The notes under the pieces were generated by a model. That model saw only the letters and a list, made by a program, of their open reading frames with translations. It was not told the origin of the DNA and did no database searches. A program made the position numbers and the translations under genes. From Polaromonas sp. (GTDB lineage: Bacteria; Pseudomonadota; Gammaproteobacteria; Burkholderiales; Burkholderiaceae_C), in assembly GCF_016185115.1 (NCBI RefSeq), contig NZ_JACPOF010000015.1:62001-126000 (forward strand): a DNA stretch of 64,000 nucleotides, written 5' to 3'. Positions 44,582 to 52,862 of the stretch are shown here, piece after piece; the stretch's first letter is position 1, and each line of letters opens with the position of its first letter.

Positions 44582-45118
44582 TCAGGTGATCTCAAGGGCT
44601 ACAAGAAAGCGCGCCACCATGTTGTAGGTGGCTATGGCGCCTGTGAGTTCAACGATATCGGTCGTATCCATGTGTTTTTTGAGTTCCGAAAACACGGTGT
44701 CGTGCACCTTCACGTCGAGTGTCATTTGCGCGGCGTACTGGATCACGACTTTCTCAATCGCGCCCAGCGTGGTGCTGGCTGCAGGCGCGCGGGGGTTGTC
44801 CGCCAGCGCGTCTTTCATGGCGTCCAGCTCGGCCTGCGTGCCGCCCTGCGCCAGGAACTCTTTTGAGTGCGCCTGGTATTCAAAATCGGCGCCGGTCAGC
44901 AGCGATACGGTCGAAATCGCCAGTTCACGCAGCTTCTTGCTGCCGCCCATGTCCATGCGCACGGCCTTGACAAAAACATTCCAGCCGCGTGTGAAGGGCT
45001 CACTCCACAGCAGGCCACGGTCCAGTGGCAACAGTTTGCCGCCCCGGCGTTGCAGCACGGCCTGTACCAGGTCTTCAGGCTGGGGTTTGAGTTCGGGGGT
45101 CCATTCAGGCAGGCGCAT
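44582..45118 (-). CDS. Carboxymuconolactone decarboxylase/AhpD-like protein (copy 1)
   Basis: A 178-residue paralogue of the following gene. [20 protein letters not shown] occupies the CMD active-site helix, again without the two cysteines. The pair runs in the same direction with a 31-base gap and arose by tandem duplication. Start ATG at 45118; a TTG at 45148 would extend it by ten residues. It is divergent from dapF with 72 bases between starts. Confidence 0.82.
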   Translation of the reverse strand: MRLPEWTPELKPQPEDLVQAVLQRRGGKLLPLDRGLLWSEPFTRGWNVFVKAVRMDMGGSKKLRELAISTVSLLTGADFEYQAHSKEFLAQGGTQAELDAMKDALADNPRAPAASTTLGAIEKVVIQYAAQMTLDVKVHDTVFSELKKHMDTTDIVELTGAIATYNMVARFLVALEIT

Positions 45119-45190
45119 GGCAGGCTCGGGAAGTTGGTAGAACTGCAAGAGTACAACATGCTCCGCTCAACATGCCGCGATAATTGGCCC

Positions 45191-46063
45191 ATGCGAATCC
45201 GCTTTACAAAAATGCAGGGCGCGGGCAACGACTTTGTCATGCTCGACGAGACCAAAGGCCTGCTGGGCCTGACCACCGCGCAATACCGTTTTCTGGCTGA
45301 CCGCCATTTCGGTGTTGGTGCCGACCAGATCCTGTCGGTGCGACCGTCGCCTGCTCCCGGCATTGATTTTGAATACGTCATTCACAACGCCGATGGCGGC
45401 GAGGTTGAACAGTGCGGTAACGGTTCGCGCTGCTTCCTGCAGTTCGTGCGTGAGCAGGGTCTGACAGCCAAGGACTCCGTGGTGGTCAAGACCCTGAGCG
45501 GAATCATCGAACCCCGCATGGAGGCCGATGGCCGCGTGCGCGTCAACATGGGTGCGCCCGTGTTTGACTTGTCCAGGGTGCCTTTTGACGCGACTGGTGC
45601 ATTGCCTGTGGCCTATGGCGCCTGGGGAATGTGGCCGCTGGTGCTTGAGGGGACATCCGCCCCGGTGATGGTGGCAGTGCTGTCCATGGGCAACCCGCAT
45701 GCTGTTCAAGTCGTCAATGACGCCGAGGCTGCCCCGGTGCTTGAGACCGGTCCGCTGATTGAAAACCATGTGCGCTTTCCAAAACGTGTGAATGCAGGTT
45801 TCATGCAGGTCGTCTCGCGCAACCAGATAAAACTTCGCGTCTATGAGCGCGGCGCAGGCGAAACCCTGGCTTGCGGCACAGGCGCTTGCGCGGCAGTCGT
45901 GGCGGGCATACGGCTGGGGCTTCTGGGCAACCGTGTCGATGTAGAGACGCATGGCGGCCAGTTGACGATTGAATGGTCTGGCGGGCTCAATGCGCCCGTG
46001 ATGATGACAGGGCCTGCGACCACCGTGTTTGAATCCGAAATAACCGTCCCCGATGACATCTAG
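45191..46063 (+). CDS. dapF: Diaminopimelate epimerase
   Basis: A 290-residue enzyme converting LL- to meso-diaminopimelate for lysine and peptidoglycan synthesis. The two catalytic cysteines are C75 in EQCGNGSR and C228 in [22 protein letters not shown] at residues 8-19 is the N-terminal signature. It heads the dapF-DUF484-xerC set, an order also known in gammaproteobacteria. The meso-DAP product is the amino acid added by MurE, encoded in this same window. Confidence 0.96.
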   Translation: MRIRFTKMQGAGNDFVMLDETKGLLGLTTAQYRFLADRHFGVGADQILSVRPSPAPGIDFEYVIHNADGGEVEQCGNGSRCFLQFVREQGLTAKDSVVVKTLSGIIEPRMEADGRVRVNMGAPVFDLSRVPFDATGALPVAYGAWGMWPLVLEGTSAPVMVAVLSMGNPHAVQVVNDAEAAPVLETGPLIENHVRFPKRVNAGFMQVVSRNQIKLRVYERGAGETLACGTGACAAVVAGIRLGLLGNRVDVETHGGQLTIEWSGGLNAPVMMTGPATTVFESEITVPDDI

Positions 46064-46096
46064 CTTCAACAGCAGAAAGACTGGACAATCCTTCAC

Positions 46097-46789
46097 ATGA
46101 ACCCAACCGACCACTCCATCACCGAAGACGACATCGCCAACTTCCTGGCGAACACGCCCGACTTTTTTGAGCGCCATGCCGAGTTGCTGGCGACCGTGCA
46201 GCTGTCCAGCGGCCATGGCAGCCGCGCCGTCAGCCTGCAGGAGCGCCAGGCCGGCCTGTTGCGTGACAAGATCAAGGGGCTGGAGTCCAAGGTGGTCGAG
46301 ATGATCCGCCACGGCCAGGAGAACGTGGCGATTGCCGAAAAGCTGCAGCGCTGCACCCGCAACCTGCTGCTCACCGCCCATGCGCGCGACCTGCCCGAAA
46401 CCATTGTGGGCGAGCTCAAAAAGCAGTTCGCCGTGCCGCAGGCGGCCATCAAGGTCTGGACCGTGAACGGCATTTTTTCGGGCGAGTCTTTCAGCAGCGG
46501 CATCAGTGACGATGCGCGGGCTTTTGCATCGTCGTTGACCGCGCCTTATTGCGGCGTCAACTCCGGTTTCGAAGCGGCCACCTGGCTGCCGGAACCCGCC
46601 TCGGCCATGTCGATCGCGCTGGTGCCCCTGCGCTCGGCAGTGGGCCAGGAGGCCTTTGGCATGCTGGTGCTGGCCTCGCCTGACCCGGAGCGTTTCCAGA
46701 GCGACATGGGTACCGAGTTTCTTGCCCAGATCGGCGACCTCGCCGGCGCCGCGCTCACGCGGCTGCTGCCCCAGGCCGACGCCGAATAG
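46097..46789 (+). CDS. DUF484 (GAF-like) protein
   Basis: A 230-residue cytoplasmic protein of the DUF484 family (YigA-type), with an N-terminal helical part (DIANFLANTPDFFERHAELL) and a GAF-like domain (about 85-225; MSIALVPLRSAVGQEAFGML). Function unknown; nearly always found between dapF and xerC. It ends 8 bases before xerC. Confidence 0.88.
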   Translation: MNPTDHSITEDDIANFLANTPDFFERHAELLATVQLSSGHGSRAVSLQERQAGLLRDKIKGLESKVVEMIRHGQENVAIAEKLQRCTRNLLLTAHARDLPETIVGELKKQFAVPQAAIKVWTVNGIFSGESFSSGISDDARAFASSLTAPYCGVNSGFEAATWLPEPASAMSIALVPLRSAVGQEAFGMLVLASPDPERFQSDMGTEFLAQIGDLAGAALTRLLPQADAE

Positions 46790-46797
46790 ACCTCGCC

Positions 46798-47835
46798 ATG
46801 AGCAGCGCCGCCGGCCGGGGTTCCGCAACGCAGGTCGCGGACAGTCCGTCTGCTGCGCTGCAGGATGCGGTGCCAGAGGTGGTGCTGGAGGCCGATCCAC
46901 TGGTCGAGCGCTATCTTGAGCATGTGCGGGTTGAAAAACGCCTCGCACAGCGCACCACAGAACTTTATGCCCTTGACCTGCAAAAGCTGCAGGCCAATTG
47001 TCTGCAGGCCGGTGTGGGGCTGACGGCGGTACAGAACACCCACATGCGGCGCTGGGTGGCGCAGATGCATGCGGGTGGCCGAAGTGCGCGCGGCATTGCG
47101 CTCATCCTCTCCGGCTGGCGCGGTTTTTACACCTGGCTGGGCCGGGAAGGGCTGGTGGTCAGCAACCCGGTCCAGGATGTGCGCTCACCCAAAGCCGCCA
47201 AGCCCTTGCCCAAGGCATTGAGTGTGGACGAGGCCGTGCAACTGGCCAGTTACCAGGGCAATGTGCACGGGGGCGCTGAGAGCAACCCTCTTGCCGAGGC
47301 GCGTGACCGCTGCATCACCGAGCTGCTTTACGGCTGCGGCCTGCGTATCGGTGAACTGGTAGGCCTGGACGTGCAGGCCAGCGCACAGGCGCGCGGCTGG
47401 ATAGACCTGGATGCGGCCGAGGCGCATGTGCTTGGCAAGGGCAGCAAGCGCCGCAGCGTGCCGGTCGGCAGCAAGGCCATGGAAGCCCTGAAGGCATGGA
47501 TGTCTGCGCGGCAGGGCTGGGCCAGGGATGATGCGGCGCTGTTCATCAACCCGCGCGGCGGCCGCCTCACGCCGCAGCACATCCGGGTGCGGCTCAAAAA
47601 ACGCTCCTTCAGCGCCGGGCTGGCAACGCCCGTGCACCCGCACATGTTGCGTCATTCATTTGCCAGCCACGTGCTGCAGTCCAGCGGTGATTTGCGTGCA
47701 GTGCAGGAGCTGCTGGGCCACGCCAACATCACGACCACACAGGTCTACACGCGGCTGGATTTCCAGCATCTGGCAAAGGTGTATGACGCGGCACATCCCC
47801 GGGCGACAAAAGCCGCGGGCAAGACAAAAACCTAA
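46798..47835 (+). CDS. xerC: Tyrosine recombinase XerC
   Basis: A 345-residue site-specific recombinase resolving chromosome dimers at dif together with XerD. Catalytic residues are visible: R183 (CGLRIGEL), K214 (VLGKGSKRR), H282 and R285 (HPHMLRHS), H308 (LLGHANI) and nucleophile Y317 (TQVYTRLD). The N-terminal core-binding domain (about 30-130) is preceded by a 30-residue Ala/Ser-rich leader, longer than in E. coli. Its context with dapF and DUF484 identifies it as XerC rather than an integrase. Its 3' end overlaps the convergent sensor gene by four bases. Confidence 0.94.
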   Translation: MSSAAGRGSATQVADSPSAALQDAVPEVVLEADPLVERYLEHVRVEKRLAQRTTELYALDLQKLQANCLQAGVGLTAVQNTHMRRWVAQMHAGGRSARGIALILSGWRGFYTWLGREGLVVSNPVQDVRSPKAAKPLPKALSVDEAVQLASYQGNVHGGAESNPLAEARDRCITELLYGCGLRIGELVGLDVQASAQARGWIDLDAAEAHVLGKGSKRRSVPVGSKAMEALKAWMSARQGWARDDAALFINPRGGRLTPQHIRVRLKKRSFSAGLATPVHPHMLRHSFASHVLQSSGDLRAVQELLGHANITTTQVYTRLDFQHLAKVYDAAHPRATKAAGKTKT

Positions 47836-49622
47836 ACGGTATCGGTCTGGCGCTCGGGGCGCGGCCTCTGGCGGCGGCGTTTGGACGGCGTGGTTTCGCC
47901 GAGCATGAAGACGGCTTTTCTGTCTTCAATTGATACCGAAGCAAGTTTTTCCTCCAGTGCCGTCAGGACGCCTTGTGCGTTCGAGCCCTGGTAGGGCACC
48001 AGCGCATAGGCGATGCGGACCTGCGCGATGCAGTCGACATGCATGCCCTTGTAAGGCATCAGGCAGCGCGCGACGATGCGTGGGCCCAGTGTGGCCGCGT
48101 CTTCGGCGCTGAAGGGGCCGTCAACCAGCATGCCGAAGCGCCGCTCCGACAGGCGTGCGGCGCTGTCGATCTCGCGCGCGGTCGAGAGCAGGCGCTCTGC
48201 CACGCGCAGCGGCAAATCCTCCGCGGCCTTGCGGCCAAAGTCGCGCTGTATCTGGTCGGTGTTGACGATGTCAATGATCATCACGGCGCTCTGGTGCTTG
48301 AGTCTTTCGGAGCGTGCAATCATGCGCATCAGGCGCTCGGCAAAGACATGGCCGTTGATCAGGCCGGTGGCCGGGTCAACCCGGTCCAGGCCCTGGATCC
48401 GGCGTGTGTTTTCGCGCCGGTGCTGGCTGCGCAGCATCAGGATGACCATGACGATGGGCAACTCGATGGCCACACCCAGCTGGGAGCCGTGCATGGTCAT
48501 GAAGCTGATGGGCACCAGGCCGGCGTTGCGCGCCATCAGCCACGCACCCGCAATCAATATGGGGGACAGGCCAATCATCAGCCACGGGGCGAACCGGTCG
48601 CCACGCTTCCATGCCCAGGCCATGGCGTAGACGGCCAGCACCTGCGGCAAAAACACATAGAGCGAGAAGATGCCCATCCGGCGTTCGACAGGAACCAGCG
48701 CCAGCGCCACGGCCATCACCACGCCCAGCACAGCCACGGCCATCAGGCCGCGGTGCAGCCGCAGCGAACGCTCGGGCAGTGAAATGGCGGCCGACACAAA
48801 CATCAGCGTGCTGGCCAGTTCGAGCGTGGGGAGCACGGATGTCGACACGTCGTTCCACCAGGCTGCGTCTGGCCACAGGTGCAGGCCCGCAATGCCGGTC
48901 AGCGTGGCCTGCGTCAGGGCCATCAGTGTGACCGACAGGGCGTACCAGCCGTAGGCATGGTCACGCAACGAGATGGCGCTGATGGCCGAGACAAGGACAG
49001 CCAGGCCGGCCAGGCCAAAAAAGATGCCAAGAATCAGCGAAACCCGCTGCTCCGAGTGGTTCAGGAACCCCTCGCTGACAAACTGGAGCGGGGCGCTGAA
49101 CCGGTGACCGTTCTCAAGGCGCAGCAGGTACTGGCTGGGCGTCTCCGCTGACACGGCGATAGGCAGTAATGGATGGCGATGGGGCACCGGCCATTTGCTG
49201 ACGGCCACCAGGTCACCGGCCTTTTGCTCGTTCCATTGGCCAGACATGTCCAGTGTGTAGAGCGAAGCCCTGTTGATGGACGAATAGGGGAGCTCGACAT
49301 ACCAGCGTTCCGCGTCGGGGGCCGGTGGCACGGTAAAGCGTATCCACAGGACGCTGCCGGCCGTGGCCTTGTAGATCGCGTTCCTGTCCGTCGGTTGCCA
49401 GTTGACGCCTGCTCCGGCGGCGACTTGCAGTGCGGTCAATTTCGCGCTGGCATCTATCCAGTAGTCGCCCCAGTCTTCCAGCGCCACGGGCTGTCGCTGG
49501 ACGTCCAGGTCAAGCACGGTGCGTGACCACGCCGCCGGGCTTGCAAGGGCAGCAAACAAGCCTGTTGCAAGTATTGCAAGCAACATTGCCCGCATCTGCA
49601 TCGATATGTACTTAAAAAACAT
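47832..49622 (-). CDS. 7TMR-DISM membrane sensor with degenerate GGDEF-like domain
   Basis: About 596 residues. After a signal sequence (MRAMLLAILATGLFAALASP) a periplasmic DISM extracellular domain spans roughly residues 30-185 (WYVELPYSSINRASLYTL). Seven hydrophobic helices follow (about 200-400), then a GGDEF-fold domain: GLDRVDPATGLINGHVFAER and VMIIDIVNTDQIQRDFGRKA. The active-site loop reads RLSERRFGML, so the GG[D/E]EF signature is missing and cyclase activity is unlikely. The start is uncertain; 49622 is used, 49601 and 49595 are alternatives, and 49700 looks too early. It probably works as a receptor or in protein-protein signalling. Confidence 0.85.
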   Translation of the reverse strand: MFFKYISMQMRAMLLAILATGLFAALASPAAWSRTVLDLDVQRQPVALEDWGDYWIDASAKLTALQVAAGAGVNWQPTDRNAIYKATAGSVLWIRFTVPPAPDAERWYVELPYSSINRASLYTLDMSGQWNEQKAGDLVAVSKWPVPHRHPLLPIAVSAETPSQYLLRLENGHRFSAPLQFVSEGFLNHSEQRVSLILGIFFGLAGLAVLVSAISAISLRDHAYGWYALSVTLMALTQATLTGIAGLHLWPDAAWWNDVSTSVLPTLELASTLMFVSAAISLPERSLRLHRGLMAVAVLGVVMAVALALVPVERRMGIFSLYVFLPQVLAVYAMAWAWKRGDRFAPWLMIGLSPILIAGAWLMARNAGLVPISFMTMHGSQLGVAIELPIVMVILMLRSQHRRENTRRIQGLDRVDPATGLINGHVFAERLMRMIARSERLKHQSAVMIIDIVNTDQIQRDFGRKAAEDLPLRVAERLLSTAREIDSAARLSERRFGMLVDGPFSAEDAATLGPRIVARCLMPYKGMHVDCIAQVRIAYALVPYQGSNAQGVLTALEEKLASVSIEDRKAVFMLGETTPSKRRRQRPRPERQTDTV

Positions 49623-49714
49623 TAACCAGGCATTGTCGCAAAGTTTTGGCGCTTGCGGCGCGCCGTGGCTGACAGTTCCTGCGGCCATCTGGCTGCGCAC
49701 GCGACAATAGCGGC

Positions 49715-50896
49715 ATGAAGACCTTAAGACTCAGAGAAGGCAAGGAAAAATCCCTGCTGCGGCGCCACCCCTGGATTTTTGACGGCGCGATTGCCAAAGG
49801 CAGCGGTGATGCGGGTGAAACAGTCAGGGTCGAGGGCCATGACGGCCGCTTCCTCGGCTGGGCTGCGTTCAGCCCTGAATCGAAAATCCGAGCGCGGGTC
49901 TGGAGTTTTGATGAGGCCCAGCGCATTGACGACGCCTTTTTTGCGGCGCGCATCAAAAGCGCAATTGCGGCACGGCAATTGTTTGACATCCAGAGCGATG
50001 GCATGCGGCTGGTGCATGGCGAGTCGGACGGGCTGCCCGGCCTGGTGGTGGACCGCTATGGCGATACCCTGGTCGCGCAGTTCTCAAGCTGCGGCGCCGA
50101 GCGCTGGAAGGATGTCATCGTCAAGGCGATGCTGGCTGAAACCGGTCTGAAGCGCCTGTATGAAAGGTCAGACGCAAGCGTCCGCTCGCTTGAAGGCCTG
50201 CCGGAAGCCACAGGGTGGCTGGCGGGGTCTGGCAGTACCGCCATCACCCTGACCGAACACGACTGGAAATTGAGCCTGGACATCGCCGAAGGCCACAAGA
50301 CCGGCTTTTACCTGGACCAGCGCGACAGCCGCTACAAGTTTGCGCAATATACAAAACGCAGGCAGTTTCAGCGCGTGCTCAACTGTTATTGCTACACGGG
50401 CGGTTTCACTGTGGCGGCGCTGGCGGGTGGCGCGGCGCACGTCACGTCCATCGATTCGTCCGGCCCGGCGATTGAACGCGCCGCCGCCAATGTGGCCCTC
50501 AACGGTTTTGACGCCAGCCGCACCACCATGATGGACGCCGATGTGAACGCCTCGCTGCGGCAGTTCATCGCCGAAGGCCAGACCTTTGACGCCATCGTGC
50601 TCGACCCGCCCAAGTTTGCGCCCACCGCCGCGCACGCCGACCGCGCCGCGCGCGCTTACAAGGATATCAACCGGCTGGCGCTGACCCTGCTTGAACCGGG
50701 CGGCGTGCTGTTTACCTATTCCTGTTCGGGCGGCATCAGCGCCGACCTGTTCCACAAAATCGTCGCCTCGGCCGGCATTGATGCCCAGATGGACGCCTTT
50801 ATCAGCGAGCGCATGGGCGGCGCGCCTGACCATCCCATGACGGTGACCTTTCCCGAGGGTGAATACCTCAAGGGACTGGTGCTGGTCAGAAAGTAA
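49715..50896 (+). CDS. rlmI: 23S rRNA (cytosine) methyltransferase, RlmI-like
   Basis: A 393-residue protein. The N-terminal PUA domain (about 1-75; LRLREGKEKSLLRRHPWIFD) is followed by the linking domain (QSDGMRLVHGESDGLPGLVV) and the SAM-dependent methyltransferase fold. GFYLDQRDSR and NCYCYTGGFTVAAL hold the cofactor, VLDPPKFAP is motif IV, and YSCSGG carries the catalytic Cys. E. coli RlmI makes m5C1962 in 23S rRNA; the domain order matches. Monocistronic. Confidence 0.9.
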   Translation: MKTLRLREGKEKSLLRRHPWIFDGAIAKGSGDAGETVRVEGHDGRFLGWAAFSPESKIRARVWSFDEAQRIDDAFFAARIKSAIAARQLFDIQSDGMRLVHGESDGLPGLVVDRYGDTLVAQFSSCGAERWKDVIVKAMLAETGLKRLYERSDASVRSLEGLPEATGWLAGSGSTAITLTEHDWKLSLDIAEGHKTGFYLDQRDSRYKFAQYTKRRQFQRVLNCYCYTGGFTVAALAGGAAHVTSIDSSGPAIERAAANVALNGFDASRTTMMDADVNASLRQFIAEGQTFDAIVLDPPKFAPTAAHADRAARAYKDINRLALTLLEPGGVLFTYSCSGGISADLFHKIVASAGIDAQMDAFISERMGGAPDHPMTVTFPEGEYLKGLVLVRK

Positions 50897-50946
50897 CGCC
50901 GGGCGGTTGGCGCAATGGCCGGCGAAGGCCTGCCAGAGAATTTTGC

Positions 50947-51122
50947 TGTATACGTCAAAAATTTAACGTATACATTAAAATTTGACATCCAGAGGGCCTT
51001 GGGTGCCCCGGAACGCGAAAAAGCAGCTCCAGAATGTCAAAAAAGACCTCATTTCAGGCATCAAAACAGCCTCTAGCCCTTTAAATACGCACGTGAGGAG
51101 CTATAAATTAAATAGCAAAATC
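50947..51122 (+). repeat. Composite intergenic repeat (family C, copy 3)
   Basis: The imperfect 28-bp palindrome at 50947-50974 (outer arms TGTATACGT / ACGTATACA; 12 of 14 positions pair) is followed by the block from 51036: GGCATCAAAACAGCCTCTAG, CCCTTTAAATACGCACGTGA, GGAGCTATAAATTAAATAGC. The whole gap between rlmI and the CobW gene (423 bases) holds no gene; after the repeat, 51123-51319 shows no clear element. Confidence 0.78.
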
Positions 51123-51319
51123 TGCAAACCGGAATGTGAAACAGGTACGTCAAAGCAGGTATTCAGAGGCCCTGAGTACGCTGCGGGGCCTGACCGCTAA
51201 ACTCCTTGCTTCGCCGACAGCCGCAGGCCCGTCCTTTTGAGGCTGGCCAGCGGCCTACGGCGCTTTATTCAGCGGTTTTCGCTGCGGTTTCACCAGTTTT
51301 CAGTTTTTAGGCAGACACC

Positions 51320-52384
51320 ATGAGCTTGATTCCCGTCACCATACTCACCGGCTTCCTCGGCTCTGGCAAGACCACGCTGTTGAAGCGCATCCTCACCGAG
51401 GCCCATGGCCAGAAGATTGCCGTCATCGAAAACGAGTTCGGTGAAGAAAACATCGACAACGACATCCTCGTCAACGATGTCGAGGAAAACATCATCCAGA
51501 TGAACAACGGCTGCATCTGCTGCTCCATCCGCGAAGACCTGCGCGACACGCTGCAGCTGCTGGCCACCAAAAAGCGCAAGGGCGAACTGACATTTGACCG
51601 CGTGGTGATTGAAACCACCGGCCTGGCCGACCCCGGCCCGGTGGCGCAGACCTTTTTCATGGACGAAGAGATCGCCGAACAGTACCTGCTGGACTCCATC
51701 CTGACGCTGGTAGACGCCAAACACGCGCCCACCCAGCTCAATGACCGTCAGGAAGCGCGCCGCCAGGTCGGTTTTGCCGACCAGATATTCATCAGCAAGT
51801 CTGATCTTGTCGCCAAGGACGAGGTCGATGCGCTGATGCACCGCCTCAAGCACATGAACCCGCGCGCGCCGCAAAAGACGGTGCATTTCGGCGAAGTGGC
51901 CATCAATGACGTGTTTGACCTGCGCGGCTTCAACCTCAATTCCAAGCTGGAGATTGACCCCGAGTTCCTCAAGGAAGATGACCATGACCATGCCGGGCAT
52001 GACCACGAGCATGGCGAGCACTGCGACCACCCGTCGCACGCCCATGAAGGCCACGGCCACCATCACCACCATGATGATGACGTGAAGAGTTTTGTCTTCC
52101 GCTCCGACAAGGCCTTCAGCGCCGCCAAGCTGGAAGACTTCCTGGGCGCCATCGTCAATATTTACGGCCCGCGCATGCTGCGCTACAAGGGCGTACTCAA
52201 TATGGAAGGCACGGACCGCAAGGTGATCTTCCAGGGCGTGCACCAGCTCATGGGCAGCGACCTTGGCCCGGCCTGGGGCGCTGACGAGAAACGCAACAGC
52301 AAGATGGTCTTCATCGGCATCGACCTGCCCAAGGATATTTTGATGCAGGGTCTGGAGCAGTGCCTAGGGCCTGCCATCCCATAA
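51320..52384 (+). CDS. CobW/COG0523-type GTPase (putative zinc chaperone)
   Basis: A 354-residue GTPase. The P-loop [10 protein letters not shown] is at residues 11-20, the metal motif GCICCS puts Cys at 65, 67 and 68, and [11 protein letters not shown] is the switch region. A His-rich stretch (residues about 221-254, [17 protein letters not shown] and [10 protein letters not shown]) suggests zinc or nickel binding. The C-terminal CobW domain follows. COG0523 proteins deliver metal to apo-enzymes, often under zinc limitation. The last six codons and the stop lie inside a 263-bp inverted-repeat element, so the C-terminus has been changed by its insertion. Confidence 0.92.
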   Translation: MSLIPVTILTGFLGSGKTTLLKRILTEAHGQKIAVIENEFGEENIDNDILVNDVEENIIQMNNGCICCSIREDLRDTLQLLATKKRKGELTFDRVVIETTGLADPGPVAQTFFMDEEIAEQYLLDSILTLVDAKHAPTQLNDRQEARRQVGFADQIFISKSDLVAKDEVDALMHRLKHMNPRAPQKTVHFGEVAINDVFDLRGFNLNSKLEIDPEFLKEDDHDHAGHDHEHGEHCDHPSHAHEGHGHHHHHDDDVKSFVFRSDKAFSAAKLEDFLGAIVNIYGPRMLRYKGVLNMEGTDRKVIFQGVHQLMGSDLGPAWGADEKRNSKMVFIGIDLPKDILMQGLEQCLGPAIP

Positions 52385-52629
52385 ATCGCCTCCGCGCTGG
52401 GACTGCAAGGGATGCAGCGCTAGGCGCAGACCGCAGGCCGGGGTCATCCCCGGTCAAGGGTTGCAACGACGCGGGGCATCCCTTGCAGCCCAGCCCTTCG
52501 GGTGGCCCCCGGAAAAGACTGCACTCGTTGTTGCGAAGCCTCACCGGGGATTACCCCGGCTTCGTTTCGCGCCTAGATTGCAATCCTTTCCGGGGGCCAC
52601 GCGGAAGTGATTTATGGGATGACAGGCCC
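52367..52629. repeat. MITE-like element with 30-bp inverted ends (copy 2)
   Basis: A 263-bp element whose ends (GGGCCTG[C/T]CATCCCATAA continuing ATC..TCCGCG) form 30-bp inverted repeats with three mismatches. Several interior segments match the element at 3357 in the same order: TCAAGG..TTGCAACG.CGCG, then CACTCG.(C/T)GTTGC, then CGCGCCT.GATTG. It begins inside the CobW coding region and supplies that gene's stop codon (52382-52384). It holds no credible gene. Confidence 0.8.
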
Positions 52630-52862
52630 TAATTTGATGTAGGCTGTCCAGACTTTCTGGAAAAACGCTGAAATGCGTGGTGGAGCCTCATGTTTGTATC
52701 GATTCCCCAACGGTTTGTTTCAAGACGCTCACGGCCTCCCGGCCAGCCGCTACAATCGCGCGCCGACTGCAATACCCGGGCCTGCGCCCTGAGCCAGGGC
52801 ACAGGGTTTGCAGCCAGGTTTTCTGTTGAAGCGATAAAAGCGGCATCCAGAGGAGACATCGA
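52630..52862 (+). promoter_or_regulatory. Leader and probable promoter of the DksA-type gene
   Basis: A TACAAT hexamer at 52751-52756 is a good -10 but has no good -35 at the right distance. The leader from there to the GTG start is about 100 bases, with AGAGGAG as the ribosome site. Nothing else is recognised. Confidence 0.35.
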
